NCBI GenBank assembly: GCA_024278215.1
Contig: JAJRTR010000150.1
Span: 1 to 36,647, forward strand
Reading direction: 5' to 3'
DNA length: 36,647 bases
DNA from: a bacterium
GTDB taxonomy: Bacteria > UBP15 > UBA6099 > JAJRTR01
Within the stretch, counting starts at the first letter, position 1, and each line of letters starts with the position of its first letter. The translations under genes and the position numbers were made by a program. Shown here piece after piece: positions 25,899 to 34,163 of the stretch. The notes under the pieces were generated by a model that saw only the letters and a program-made list of their open reading frames with translations, was not told the DNA's origin and did no database searches.

Positions 25899-26303
25899 TA
25901 AGCATCTCCGGACTCCGTTGTTTCAAACATGGTTCCTGTGCAACAAGCTGAAAATGTCGAAAAATCAGGTGCCGGCAGTCGTAAAAAACACTTTGCCGAC
26001 CCCCATTTTTTGCATAGCTGAAATTGATGTTTGTAAAAATTGATTCCGGCGCAAAAAGTCCCAATACGCGAAAAGCAGGTAAGTCCCCGTTTTTCGCTGA
26101 CTGTTTTCCATTTAGACTCAACACGGACTTTTTGCGCCGGAATCAAAATTGACGTTCACGGGTGTGTATTTGAAATGTCTGGAATGCAACGACTGTGTCG
26201 TTGCAGGTGCATCGACCTGTTGCGCCGTAATCAAACATCACTGGAATTATAATCATAGGTCAGACAAGTTAAAGGGGTATTACTGCTTTTCGGTCGGAAA
26301 CAA
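25899..26303. other. Intergenic region holding a family C element
   Basis: 405 bp between the divergent ends of the small unknown gene and tatD-like gene (both on the minus strand). Apart from the family C element at 26042-26144, I see no gene or clear promoter. The operon promoter for tatD should be here, but no good -35/-10 pair is recognisable. Confidence 0.5.
26042..26144. mobile_element. Family C MITE-like element, complete copy
   Basis: 103 bp with perfect 20-bp terminal inverted repeats: GATTCCGGCGCAAAAAGTCC at 26042-26061 and its complement at 26125-26144. AAAATT directly abuts both ends (26036-26041 and 26145-26150), consistent with a 6-bp target-site duplication. No coding capacity. 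The truncated relative is at 17273-17333. Confidence 0.8.
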
Positions 26304-26606
26304 TCAGTCTTTCTTAGCTTCGTTCCATATTTCTATAAAAGTCTTTTCGGGTTTTTTCTTCAGTTTCCACCTATCCCATTTCGTGTCGTAGACAATGTCG
26401 CATTCACCGAAGTCGGTCAGCTTCAAGCGGAAATGTTCCGAGATGTCTTTTGTTTTCACGTCACATTTCCTGTCTTTAAAGACAATATATTCAACAGGGA
26501 ACTTCCTGCCGTTTATGATAACTTTGCGCGGTGTTTCACCTGCTACGTAACCGGCGTAGGCTTCCACTTCGACATCTTCGGTGTTGTCTTTGTTTTCTGT
26601 TTCCAT
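26304..26606 (-). CDS. Small unknown protein downstream of GH1 gene
   Basis: 100 residues from the ATG at 26606, chosen because AGGGGG lies 9 nt upstream; a longer frame runs back into the GH1 gene without a ribosome site. The N-terminus is acidic (METENKDNTEDVEVEAYAG), then alternating strand-like segments (RKVIINGRKFPVEYIVF, DIVYDTKWDRWKL) and a basic/amphipathic C-terminal helix. No signal peptide or membrane segment. I do not recognise the family. It follows GH1 by 61 nt on the same strand and may be co-transcribed. Confidence 0.6.
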   Translation of the reverse strand: METENKDNTEDVEVEAYAGYVAGETPRKVIINGRKFPVEYIVFKDRKCDVKTKDISEHFRLKLTDFGECDIVYDTKWDRWKLKKKPEKTFIEIWNEAKKD

Positions 26607-26667
26607 CAGGTTTACCCCCTGCAAAATATTGGTGTTGCGGCGTCGATTCGGGATCGGGTGGATAAAA

Positions 26668-28029
26668 TTATTCAACCCCCGCCGACCCCCATATCTCGTC
26701 GGCTGCTTCAGGAGCGAATTTTTCGACAATCTTTTCGGTGATCCCGTTCGCCTTGGCTATATCGCCGTACATGTAGGCGCTGGGGCGGGGCAGCCTGTCA
26801 AGGGTTTCAGGTTCCATGGCGACCAGCCCGAAGTGCATCGAAAAACCTTCTTTCCACTCGAAGTTGTCGATATAGGACCACTGGAAATAGCCGCGGATGT
26901 CGATACCGTCGTTTATAGCGCGTTTGACCTGCGCCAGGTGACGCAGAAGGTACGATGGTCTCTGCGCGTCTGTCTCGTCGGCGATCCCGTTTTCAGTTAT
27001 ATACAGCGGTTTGCCGTATTCCGCCATGTCTTTGATAACATTATAAAAGCCGGGCGGGTAAACCTCGTAGCCCATTTCCGTTGTTTCGGTGCCTTCGGGC
27101 AGATAGTAGAGGTCTTCCGGGAATTTTTTCGGCAGCTTATCGGGCAAATGGAACCGCATCCGGGTGTAGTAATTGACGCCGATATAGGAGAAGGAGCCTT
27201 CGAGTCCGTCGATCTTTTCGTTGAAGCCGAACGGGAAAGGGTTCCTGCCTGTTTTCAGTGCATCCATGAAGCAGTCGTTATGAAAGAACTTCAGGAATTC
27301 AGCCAGTTTGCAGTGAATCGGGTTATCAGGTTTGGCCGGCTGGAAATCGGCGAGCGCATGTGCGATGCCAACGAGCGGCTGCGCCTCCGGGTCACGTTTC
27401 TTTGCCTCACGCTGTATGATCCTGTATGCTTCGGCGTGCGCCTTGAGAAGATTCTTGAAAGCTTTGCGCGCCAGAAAGAAGTTCCTCTTCTCCGGCGGAA
27501 ATTCTCCAGCGATATATCCGGCGATAATCGGGCATGTCGGCTCGTTCAGCGTGCACCATAAATGAACTTTGTCGAAGTAACGCGGGATGACTTTCCGGCA
27601 GAAACGTCTGAACCAGCGCACGCTCTCGGGCACTGTCCAGCCGCCCTCGTCGGCCATCCATTTGGGCAGTACCCAGTGGTAGAGCGTGAGACACACTTTC
27701 AGGCCGCGTTTTTCCATCTCGGCAAGCACACGGTCGTAGTGTTCGAGCGCTTCCTCGTTATATTCGCCTTTGCGCGGCTCGATGCGTGCCCACTCGATGC
27801 CCAGCCGGAAAGCGTTCAGGCCGATTTTCTCCATGAACTCGAAGTCTTCCGGGTAACGGTTGAGCATGTCGCTGGCCGGGCCTGACACTGTGCCGTCGCG
27901 GATTTTGCCTTTCTGCTCCCATGCCCACCAGTCGGAGTTTACATTGTAGCCCTCGGCCTGGTGTGAGCAGACAGATGTGCCCCACAGGAACCCATCGGGA
28001 AATTCGATAACTTTTTTCTTATCAGTCAT
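26668..28029 (-). CDS. Glycoside hydrolase family 1 beta-glycosidase
   Basis: 453 residues from the ATG at 28029; an upstream in-frame extension to 28128 is unlikely because GH1 proteins begin near FPDGFLWGTS. The acid/base is Glu163 in TLNEP and the nucleophile Glu346 in YITENG; the substrate-site residues Gln24 (SHQAEG) and His118 (TLYHWVLP) are present. No signal peptide, so it is cytoplasmic. It probably cleaves beta-glucosides or beta-galactosides; the sequence does not settle which. No transporter or regulator of sugar use lies beside it. The ribosome site is weak. Confidence 0.95.
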   Translation of the reverse strand: MTDKKKVIEFPDGFLWGTSVCSHQAEGYNVNSDWWAWEQKGKIRDGTVSGPASDMLNRYPEDFEFMEKIGLNAFRLGIEWARIEPRKGEYNEEALEHYDRVLAEMEKRGLKVCLTLYHWVLPKWMADEGGWTVPESVRWFRRFCRKVIPRYFDKVHLWCTLNEPTCPIIAGYIAGEFPPEKRNFFLARKAFKNLLKAHAEAYRIIQREAKKRDPEAQPLVGIAHALADFQPAKPDNPIHCKLAEFLKFFHNDCFMDALKTGRNPFPFGFNEKIDGLEGSFSYIGVNYYTRMRFHLPDKLPKKFPEDLYYLPEGTETTEMGYEVYPPGFYNVIKDMAEYGKPLYITENGIADETDAQRPSYLLRHLAQVKRAINDGIDIRGYFQWSYIDNFEWKEGFSMHFGLVAMEPETLDRLPRPSAYMYGDIAKANGITEKIVEKFAPEAADEIWGSAGVE

Positions 28030-28117
28030 AATTGATATGCCATTCTGTGAAATTTCCCGCCGTCCCTGTTGTCGAGCCGGGATGATGTTCCTGCATTTGC
28101 CTGTTGGAGCCGGGCCG

Positions 28118-28295
28118 TTATCCCGCATATTTCACAAATGCGGGTTAAAAACCGGAAGAACGCCTGTAATACAAGGCGCGGCAAGTGAGTGGTGCGGAAG
28201 CATACTGAAAGTATGTGACCGATCCCGAATCGTCGTCGCAACGCAGTAGAATAGACATTATGCCGGTTTTCCGGATTTCTTTGTGAGGAATCCGG
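28118..28295. repeat. Family B foldback capped by two TTTGTGA hairpins
   Basis: The left cap (28118-28147) is a hairpin with stem TCCCGCAT-type and loop TTTCACAAA; the right cap (28271-28295) has stem CCGGATTTC/GGAATCCGG and loop TTTGTGA, so the loops face in opposite orientation. Between them the sequence folds on a centre CATACT-GAA-AGTATG (28201-28215), with inner CCGG boxes on both sides (AAAAACCGG left, CCGGTTTT right). The left cap is identical to 10256-10285, the right half resembles 17336-17404. No coding capacity. Confidence 0.65.
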
Positions 28296-28464
28296 GCTAT
28301 GCTCTTTTTCGGGCTCCACAGTATTAAGTTATCCGAAGTTTAACTGAATCGCGGGTTTTTGACAAGAAAAGTATTTTGGATTTTATCTTTTGCGGCGAGC
28401 CGGTTGTAAAATTATGCAGCCGGCCCCATCGTTTTTTATATATGTTCGGGTGAAAAACGAGAAT

Positions 28465-28529
28465 AAAAAAAACCCTGAGCGCTAACTCCTACAAGCCGGG
28501 TAAAAGAGTTTAACTACGCGCGCTCAGGG
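28465..28529 (-). terminator. Intrinsic terminator of the membrane-propeller operon
   Basis: Read on the minus strand: CCCTGAGCGC (28529-28520), a 37-nt loop with an inner AACTC/GAGTT pairing, GCGCTCAGGG (28482-28473), then eight T residues. It is the best intrinsic terminator in the window. It lies 340 bp beyond the last gene of the operon, with a family A element in between. The large structured loop could also be a small RNA. Confidence 0.7.
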
Positions 28530-28605
28530 CTCGCTTAGGTGCATAAATCATATCAAAATATCTACAAAATGTCAAATTATACAATTATTGCGTATTTAGC
28601 TTTTA

Positions 28606-28783
28606 GAGCAAGTTGCAAAATTCTGATTCGGCTACAGTCGGCTGCAATGGTCAACAGCTGCGTTGTCGGCACAAAATCATCCTCGACGTACTCTACAAGT
28701 ACGCCTGCGGGGATTTTGCACCTCCGCCTTGCTTCTGACCATTTCGCTCGACCTCGCTTCGAACATAATTTTGCAACTTGCTC
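28606..28783. repeat. Family A foldback element, copy 2
   Basis: 178 bp. Terminal inverted repeat GAGCAAGTTGCAAAATT at 28606-28622, matched at the right end (AATTTTGCAACTTGCTC). TTTA abuts both ends (28602-28605 and 28784-28787), a possible 4-bp target duplication. The centre is CGTACT-CTACA-AGTACG. Compared with copy 1, changes are paired: AATT/AATT near the tips becomes AGTT/AACT, and an inner TGGTCA is matched by TGACCA on the other arm. Confidence 0.8.
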
Positions 28784-28868
28784 TTTATAATAAATCACTG
28801 TTTAATATTAACATTTTTTTGAAATTCTGTAAATACCTGAATGTGTGATAAACATCACAATATGTTAA

Positions 28869-30311
28869 TTAGCGGCTGGGCGAAAACCTGCTCCTGCCGG
28901 AATATACGCGAGATATCCGTGATCTTCGTTCAGCCACTAAATTATCTGTCTTCAACTCGATGACACCCAGAATAGTTCCGGCGAGCACCCGGTTGCTTTT
29001 CGGCGTAATGTAGAAAACCCTGCACTGGGAACCAGTGAATATTTTTCCTGCAAGTTTTCCGTCAAAATCGAACACGCTCACATAGGGCTCTTTCATGTTG
29101 CCTGCGTAAATAAGTTTCCGCTTGCTGTCCACACATACGGGCCTGACCATCGTTTTTGTCTTTATTCTGTCGACCGTCTCGAACGAATCCCTGTCGATGC
29201 CGACAATCGTGCCCGAAAGCCCGAGTGTAAGGTATATCCTGTTGCGCACAGTATCTATACTTATGCCACCGGATGCGGGTGGAAAAAGAAACTTTCTGCG
29301 GCGCACGCGATGACTGTAAAACTCGACTTCGGAAAGCACATACCATGAAATCCAGTTGGCGGCGTAGAATACACGGCGTTGCCTGTCTACAGCGATAGCG
29401 GCGGGCGCGGTGCCGAGTTTTGTTTTTTTATAGTATTTAACGTCCGGCAACGAATATATGGTTGCGATGCCGAGACCTTCGTGTGTCACGGTAACGCGCG
29501 CGCCCGGCTCGTCGACGAGGATAAATTGCGGATATGTGGATGTCGGCCTCGTATCCAGAACAGCGAGCGTTTCCGGGTCCATTATGAGCAGTTTTCGCTC
29601 GTAGTAGCTTGTGGCGAGCAGTTTTGTTTCGTCCGGAGTGAGGGCCAGGCCGAAGACGCGGTTGCCCCTGAATGCTTTCACGTTCGACGGGTCGCCCAGG
29701 TCGATTCTGTATATGCTTTCGAAACGGAACGGGTCGGTGACGCCCGGCGGCGCGTGGTCGACAGTGAAGTATATAGTCGTTTCGTTTTTATCGGTGATGA
29801 TCGAGCGCACGCCCTGGTAGGGAGTGGCGGGGCGGTCGTCGGCTATCATCGTTTCGTCCGGCAGAAGATATACCGGCGCGGCGTATTGCTCATTTTCGAG
29901 TTTGTCCAGCATATTCATCGTGATGCCGGGCGGACTGAACATGAGGAAAAGAAGCAGTGCGCATACATTTGCCATCGCGCCGATACTGAAAACGGCGCTC
30001 GACCTGCGCAGCGCGAGCGGCACGGCGAATATTACGGCCAGAACAGCGAGCGGTACGGCGTAGTAGTCGAAGAGCGCGCGGCCCGCGACAGCGATAATTG
30101 CGGCGATTACGGCCCAGTAGACGACCATGCCGCATGTCGGGATGAGGCCCGGCTTTTTTCCGTTGTCGATTTTCCCCTTATAGAACGCGTAAACAAAGGC
30201 CAGCGCGACGCAGACACCGATTGCGGGCGGTGTCACACTGCCCATCAGGGCCGTGAGCGTGAGAAAGGGAAAGAATCCCACCGCGAAGTTTTTAAGTTTG
30301 CCGAGTTTCAT
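28869..30311 (-). CDS. Membrane protein with C-terminal beta-propeller, paralogue 3
   Basis: 480 residues from the ATG at 30311, which overlaps the previous stop as ATGA; a longer upstream frame is a shadow of that gene. The N-terminal 150 residues form about five membrane segments; the remaining ~310 residues are a YVTN/NHL-like propeller with repeated strand patterns (RVFGLALTPDETKLLATSYY, RPVCVDSKRKLIYAGNM) and the end RVLAGTILGVIEL. That end matches the ends of the two upstream genes. The propeller should face outside the cytoplasm. No catalytic motif. Function unknown; perhaps a receptor or scaffold in the envelope. Confidence 0.8.
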   Translation of the reverse strand: MKLGKLKNFAVGFFPFLTLTALMGSVTPPAIGVCVALAFVYAFYKGKIDNGKKPGLIPTCGMVVYWAVIAAIIAVAGRALFDYYAVPLAVLAVIFAVPLALRRSSAVFSIGAMANVCALLLFLMFSPPGITMNMLDKLENEQYAAPVYLLPDETMIADDRPATPYQGVRSIITDKNETTIYFTVDHAPPGVTDPFRFESIYRIDLGDPSNVKAFRGNRVFGLALTPDETKLLATSYYERKLLIMDPETLAVLDTRPTSTYPQFILVDEPGARVTVTHEGLGIATIYSLPDVKYYKKTKLGTAPAAIAVDRQRRVFYAANWISWYVLSEVEFYSHRVRRRKFLFPPASGGISIDTVRNRIYLTLGLSGTIVGIDRDSFETVDRIKTKTMVRPVCVDSKRKLIYAGNMKEPYVSVFDFDGKLAGKIFTGSQCRVFYITPKSNRVLAGTILGVIELKTDNLVAERRSRISRVYSGRSRFSPSR

Positions 30312-32692
30312 TGGATGGAATCCGGAACGATCTCGAAGATGCCGCAGGCGGTGACGACGAATGTGCGGCCTGTCTGCGGGTCGATGTAGATGCTGCGCAC
30401 GAGTTTTCCAAGATATATTGTGGCGATTATTTGCCATTTGTCGACATCTATAACGCTTATCGTGCCGCTCCCGTAATTGGCGACGATGAGGCGGCCTGAT
30501 TTTTCATGGTAGGCCACTTCGCGGGGGAACTGCCCGACGGTCATTTGCCGGGTCACATCGAAGCTCGCGCCGTCGACCTCGATCAGTGTTTTTATAAACG
30601 GCGAAGTGAAGTATATCCTGTTGCGCCGGCGGTCCAGGGCAACGCCGAGCGTGGGGACGGGAACCTGGAATGTTTTGCCGCCGGGTATCGGCACGTTCAT
30701 CGTGATTTCGTGCTCGACCGAGTTGTGCGTTTTCTGCGCGATACCTTTCACTTCATAGATGCTGAACCTGTTGAAAGGGTCGAGCGAAGGGATGATGATG
30801 CGGTCGCGCGCGCGGTCGACAGCGAAGTAGTCGGCGTAGCCGAAACGCCCGAAGTGGAGAGCGGCCCGCTCGGAGTGGGTCGTGCCGTCGAGCACCCTTA
30901 TGTGGCTGTCGGGGGGGCCGAGGAATATCACGTAAAGAGTGTCGAGACGCGGCACATATTCGCAGTTGGTCGTTTCCACGTCGGGGAAGGCGATACGGTC
31001 GCGCAGTTTCAACGAGTCTGTCGAGTAGGCAATGTCCAGGAGTTGGAAATTGCGACCGCTTTTTGTGGTCGAATACAACTGACGGCGTTTCTTGTCCGCG
31101 CAGAGGCGTTCGGGATAGAAAAGAGAGCCGGGGAATCGGTCGTTTTCCGTGACGAGGTGGCTTTTTAATCTGCCGGAGCCGGCGTCGACCGCGACTATAG
31201 CGCCGTAAGATATGAAGTTCTTGAAAGTAGCGAAAACGGTATCGGTACCGGCATCGAAAAGAGCGTCATAGGGGAGCGCGCCGTCGAGGAATCCCTGCCG
31301 CCGGAAGTCCGCCATCGTCCAGACGGGCCGGACGTATTCAGTCTTGTTGACCGCGCGGCAAGTGTCCCACGACGGCGGTATCCGGTTGTAGCTCTGCACA
31401 AAGAAAATGGCAATCCAGACGAGCAGCATATAGCCGGCGAAAATGCCGCCGGGCACATAGCGGGGAATGAACCCCGCCGCCGCCGACCTGATCGAGAACA
31501 ATACGACCGCCGCAACCGCCGCAACCGCGAACCACACGGTATTAACCGAGAAAAACAGTATTATGAAATAGAAAACCGCCGCCGCGTAGGCCAGTTTGAG
31601 GAACGGCGAAATAAACAGGTTCAGCCGACCGGCGACCGCGCCGACCGGCAGCCGGCGCATCCCGGCCTCAAGGTCGAACTTACGCGACATGACCCAGAGT
31701 GTGTAGACGAAAAGAAATGAAAAAAGAATCGCGATAGTAACCGCGAGTCCCGCAACGGATTGTGTGAATTCAGTCGAGACGGCCACAATGACCGCCGCGC
31801 CCGTGAACACGCCGAATATCAGCCACGACGCCAGGAATCGCCTGAATGTAAACGACCTGTTGCCGCGCCTTCGGAATGCAAAGAAGTATAGCAGCGAATA
31901 GAAGAAACCGAGCAGGAAAACGCCCAGCCATATCAGTTTGACAACGGCAACGGCGGAAACAGCGAGGATGAGTGTGCCGCTGAGAATACTGCGAAGCCGC
32001 GTGCCGCCGCGTGCCGGTCCGCCGCCGGTTTCTTCGCCGGTCTGCAACAGTGTTTCCAGGTCGACAGGGATCAGCACGCGAAGCGAATATATCAGGGAAA
32101 GGTAAGCGGCAAAGACGATTGCGCTCCACTTTACGGCGTCGATCACAGGCCCGTAGCCGTAGACATCCGGCACACGGAAGATAATCACCAGAGGCATAAC
32201 AAGCAGAAATAACTCGGTGTACCATATTGTGCACCGGACAGGAAACCCGGCCCTGAACGCGCGGGGTACACGGGCGGCGGTATCGGAAGCGCCGACTGCT
32301 ATCCTGACGGTGAGAATAAAAAGATAAACGAGGCCGTAGAAGATTAGTTCGAGTATCGAGAGTTCGTCGCCGTCGGGCGTTGGTTCCGACCAGTCGGGAG
32401 CATCGTCGACAACAACAGCTTTCTTTTTGGCAACCGAGGCGTGCTCCGGTTCGGCGGGCAGGTTATCCGTATCGACTCGGGCCGTTCGTCGCGGCACGCG
32501 GGGCGGAAACATCGTTTCTTCTTCATCTTCCTCCGGGGGCGGTTCGCCCACGTCCAGAACACGCGAGAATAACTTCGCAATATCCGAGAATATCCAGCCA
32601 AGAACCGTGAACAAATGTCCCAGCAGTTTGAATGCGAACCTGAAGATGAAGAAAAGGACGACGAGAAAAATGAGGAGCACGACGAAACTCAT
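30308..32692 (-). CDS. Large membrane protein with C-terminal beta-propeller, paralogue 2
   Basis: 794 residues. One membrane segment (2-24), a cytoplasmic-looking acidic/proline-rich linker (about 48-108, EPPPEEDEEE), then about ten further membrane segments to near residue 450, and a ~320-residue propeller. Typical blade text: REVAYHEKSGRLIVANYGSG and RSIYIDPQTGRTFVVTACG. The start ATG overlaps the previous stop as ATGA, and so does its own stop with the next start, so all three genes are translationally coupled. The membrane part has no transporter signature that I recognise. Role unknown. Confidence 0.8.
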   Translation of the reverse strand: MSFVVLLIFLVVLFFIFRFAFKLLGHLFTVLGWIFSDIAKLFSRVLDVGEPPPEEDEEETMFPPRVPRRTARVDTDNLPAEPEHASVAKKKAVVVDDAPDWSEPTPDGDELSILELIFYGLVYLFILTVRIAVGASDTAARVPRAFRAGFPVRCTIWYTELFLLVMPLVIIFRVPDVYGYGPVIDAVKWSAIVFAAYLSLIYSLRVLIPVDLETLLQTGEETGGGPARGGTRLRSILSGTLILAVSAVAVVKLIWLGVFLLGFFYSLLYFFAFRRRGNRSFTFRRFLASWLIFGVFTGAAVIVAVSTEFTQSVAGLAVTIAILFSFLFVYTLWVMSRKFDLEAGMRRLPVGAVAGRLNLFISPFLKLAYAAAVFYFIILFFSVNTVWFAVAAVAAVVLFSIRSAAAGFIPRYVPGGIFAGYMLLVWIAIFFVQSYNRIPPSWDTCRAVNKTEYVRPVWTMADFRRQGFLDGALPYDALFDAGTDTVFATFKNFISYGAIVAVDAGSGRLKSHLVTENDRFPGSLFYPERLCADKKRRQLYSTTKSGRNFQLLDIAYSTDSLKLRDRIAFPDVETTNCEYVPRLDTLYVIFLGPPDSHIRVLDGTTHSERAALHFGRFGYADYFAVDRARDRIIIPSLDPFNRFSIYEVKGIAQKTHNSVEHEITMNVPIPGGKTFQVPVPTLGVALDRRRNRIYFTSPFIKTLIEVDGASFDVTRQMTVGQFPREVAYHEKSGRLIVANYGSGTISVIDVDKWQIIATIYLGKLVRSIYIDPQTGRTFVVTACGIFEIVPDSIQ

Positions 32693-34071
32693 CTGGTGGG
32701 TTCCTCCGTGTCGTCGCCGCGGAGCACACTTCCCGCTATGCCTGTTTTCTTCGGGTCTATCATGATGAAACCGTTCGTCGACGCCGCCAGTAGAATGTCC
32801 TCGTCCTGCTCGTAGTTTATGTAACGTAATCGCCGGCCGAGAAATATCTTTCCGGCGCGACGCGGCGCATCGCCGCTCGTATCAATAATATAAGCGTAAC
32901 CGTCGACAAAATTGCTTGCGTAGAGCAGCTTTCTTTTTGTATCGAATGTCAGGTCGCGGATCCCGATGGGTAATCTTTGTTTCCAGACTACGCGTTTCGT
33001 CTTCAGATCGATCATGTAGACAGCGCACTCGAAGGGTGCCGCGACGAATGCCTTCTCGCCGGTCGGGTCGACGGTGACATGGAAGAAATAGCCGAGATTT
33101 TTCCACAGGCTCCACAGTCCCACCCATACTTTCTCCACTTTCCCTGTCTTTTTGTCAATGACATAAAGAAAAGGATTGAAGAGATTGGCGGAAGTAGCCA
33201 CGACACGCTTAACGGTGTTGTCGACAGTCAGCAATGTGCTGCCGGGAATAACTATTTTTTTCGTAATCTTTTTCTCGACCAGATCGACTACGGCTATCCA
33301 GTTGCGGTCCGATATGACGTAGACCGTGCGTCCGTCGGGCGCGACGCTCAGGAAACGTGGCCGCGCGCCGGGCGAGCGAAATTCCGCGATTACCGACTTG
33401 CGCCTGTCATCCCAGAGCCGGATGGTGTTCGAGGGTGATACAAGGAAAATGCAGATGTCGTTTTCCCGGCGGCAATAGCCGCGGAACACGGATTTTGTTT
33501 TAATTACGGTTCCGATTTTATTCGAGTCGCGGTCCACCTGAATCAGAACCTGCTGCCGGGTGTTCGTTTCCGCGCCGAAACCACAGTAGACCCCCTTTCG
33601 TGTCGAGTCGAGAAAGGCATTGCGGCAATGAAAAATATCCCGCGTGTATTTTTTCATGGCTTCCTGCTCCGGTCTGGTGCAGAGAGAAAGGATGATATGC
33701 ACGCCGGGCCGGCTCTCGACATCGTCACATCTCTGGCCGTTTGTGATCGAGAACATAAGGATAGCGCCTGCCAGGTAGAAGGGGAACCAGAGAATAAATG
33801 TCCGGGCGAAAATAATGATTCTCCGCGGCCACGTTTTCGGTTTCTGCGCCGCCCACAGGAATGCCGTCCCCATGAAAATCAGGAAAGCGCCGGCGCTGAA
33901 CATCCACATCGCCTCGATGAAAGGCCGGAAGATCAACACCGCTATGATAAAAAGAAACACCGATCCTGGTTTGATGATGCCCGTTCTCCCCGCGCGCCGC
34001 CTGAAGACAAAATGAATCACAAGTGCGGACAAAAAGATAAAAGGTATAAAGTGAAATAGGAAAATGCTCAT
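32689..34071 (-). CDS. Membrane protein with C-terminal beta-propeller, paralogue 1
   Basis: 460 residues from the ATG at 34071 (MSIFLFHFIPFIFLS...). The longer frame to 34260 overlaps the previous gene and is less likely. About four membrane segments lie in residues 1-125, then a cysteine-bearing linker and a propeller with blade text such as RFLSVAPDGRTVYVISDRN and RDLTFDTKRKLLYASNF, ending ILLAASTNGFIMID. The ribosome site is weak (AGGAA 16 nt upstream), so the start could be wrong by some codons. It begins 92 nt after the GT-C-like gene and is coupled to paralogue 2 by ATGA. Confidence 0.78.
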   Translation of the reverse strand: MSIFLFHFIPFIFLSALVIHFVFRRRAGRTGIIKPGSVFLFIIAVLIFRPFIEAMWMFSAGAFLIFMGTAFLWAAQKPKTWPRRIIIFARTFILWFPFYLAGAILMFSITNGQRCDDVESRPGVHIILSLCTRPEQEAMKKYTRDIFHCRNAFLDSTRKGVYCGFGAETNTRQQVLIQVDRDSNKIGTVIKTKSVFRGYCRRENDICIFLVSPSNTIRLWDDRRKSVIAEFRSPGARPRFLSVAPDGRTVYVISDRNWIAVVDLVEKKITKKIVIPGSTLLTVDNTVKRVVATSANLFNPFLYVIDKKTGKVEKVWVGLWSLWKNLGYFFHVTVDPTGEKAFVAAPFECAVYMIDLKTKRVVWKQRLPIGIRDLTFDTKRKLLYASNFVDGYAYIIDTSGDAPRRAGKIFLGRRLRYINYEQDEDILLAASTNGFIMIDPKKTGIAGSVLRGDDTEEPTR

Positions 34072-34163
34072 ATTATATGCTGTTGTTATTCCTGTGTGCT
34101 CTCGTGCAATCCGGCATGTATATTGTACAGTGAACGGGAAAGTGTCTTCAAGCCGCGCGTTTC

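Larger units (their letters stand above)
28030..28868. other. Repeat-rich intergenic region upstream of GH1
   Basis: 839 bp with no gene, the densest repeat area of the window: a capped family B foldback (28118-28295), an intrinsic terminator (28465-28529) for the operon to the right, and a family A foldback (28606-28783). Short frames seen in the repeats are not conserved between copies. Confidence 0.65.
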
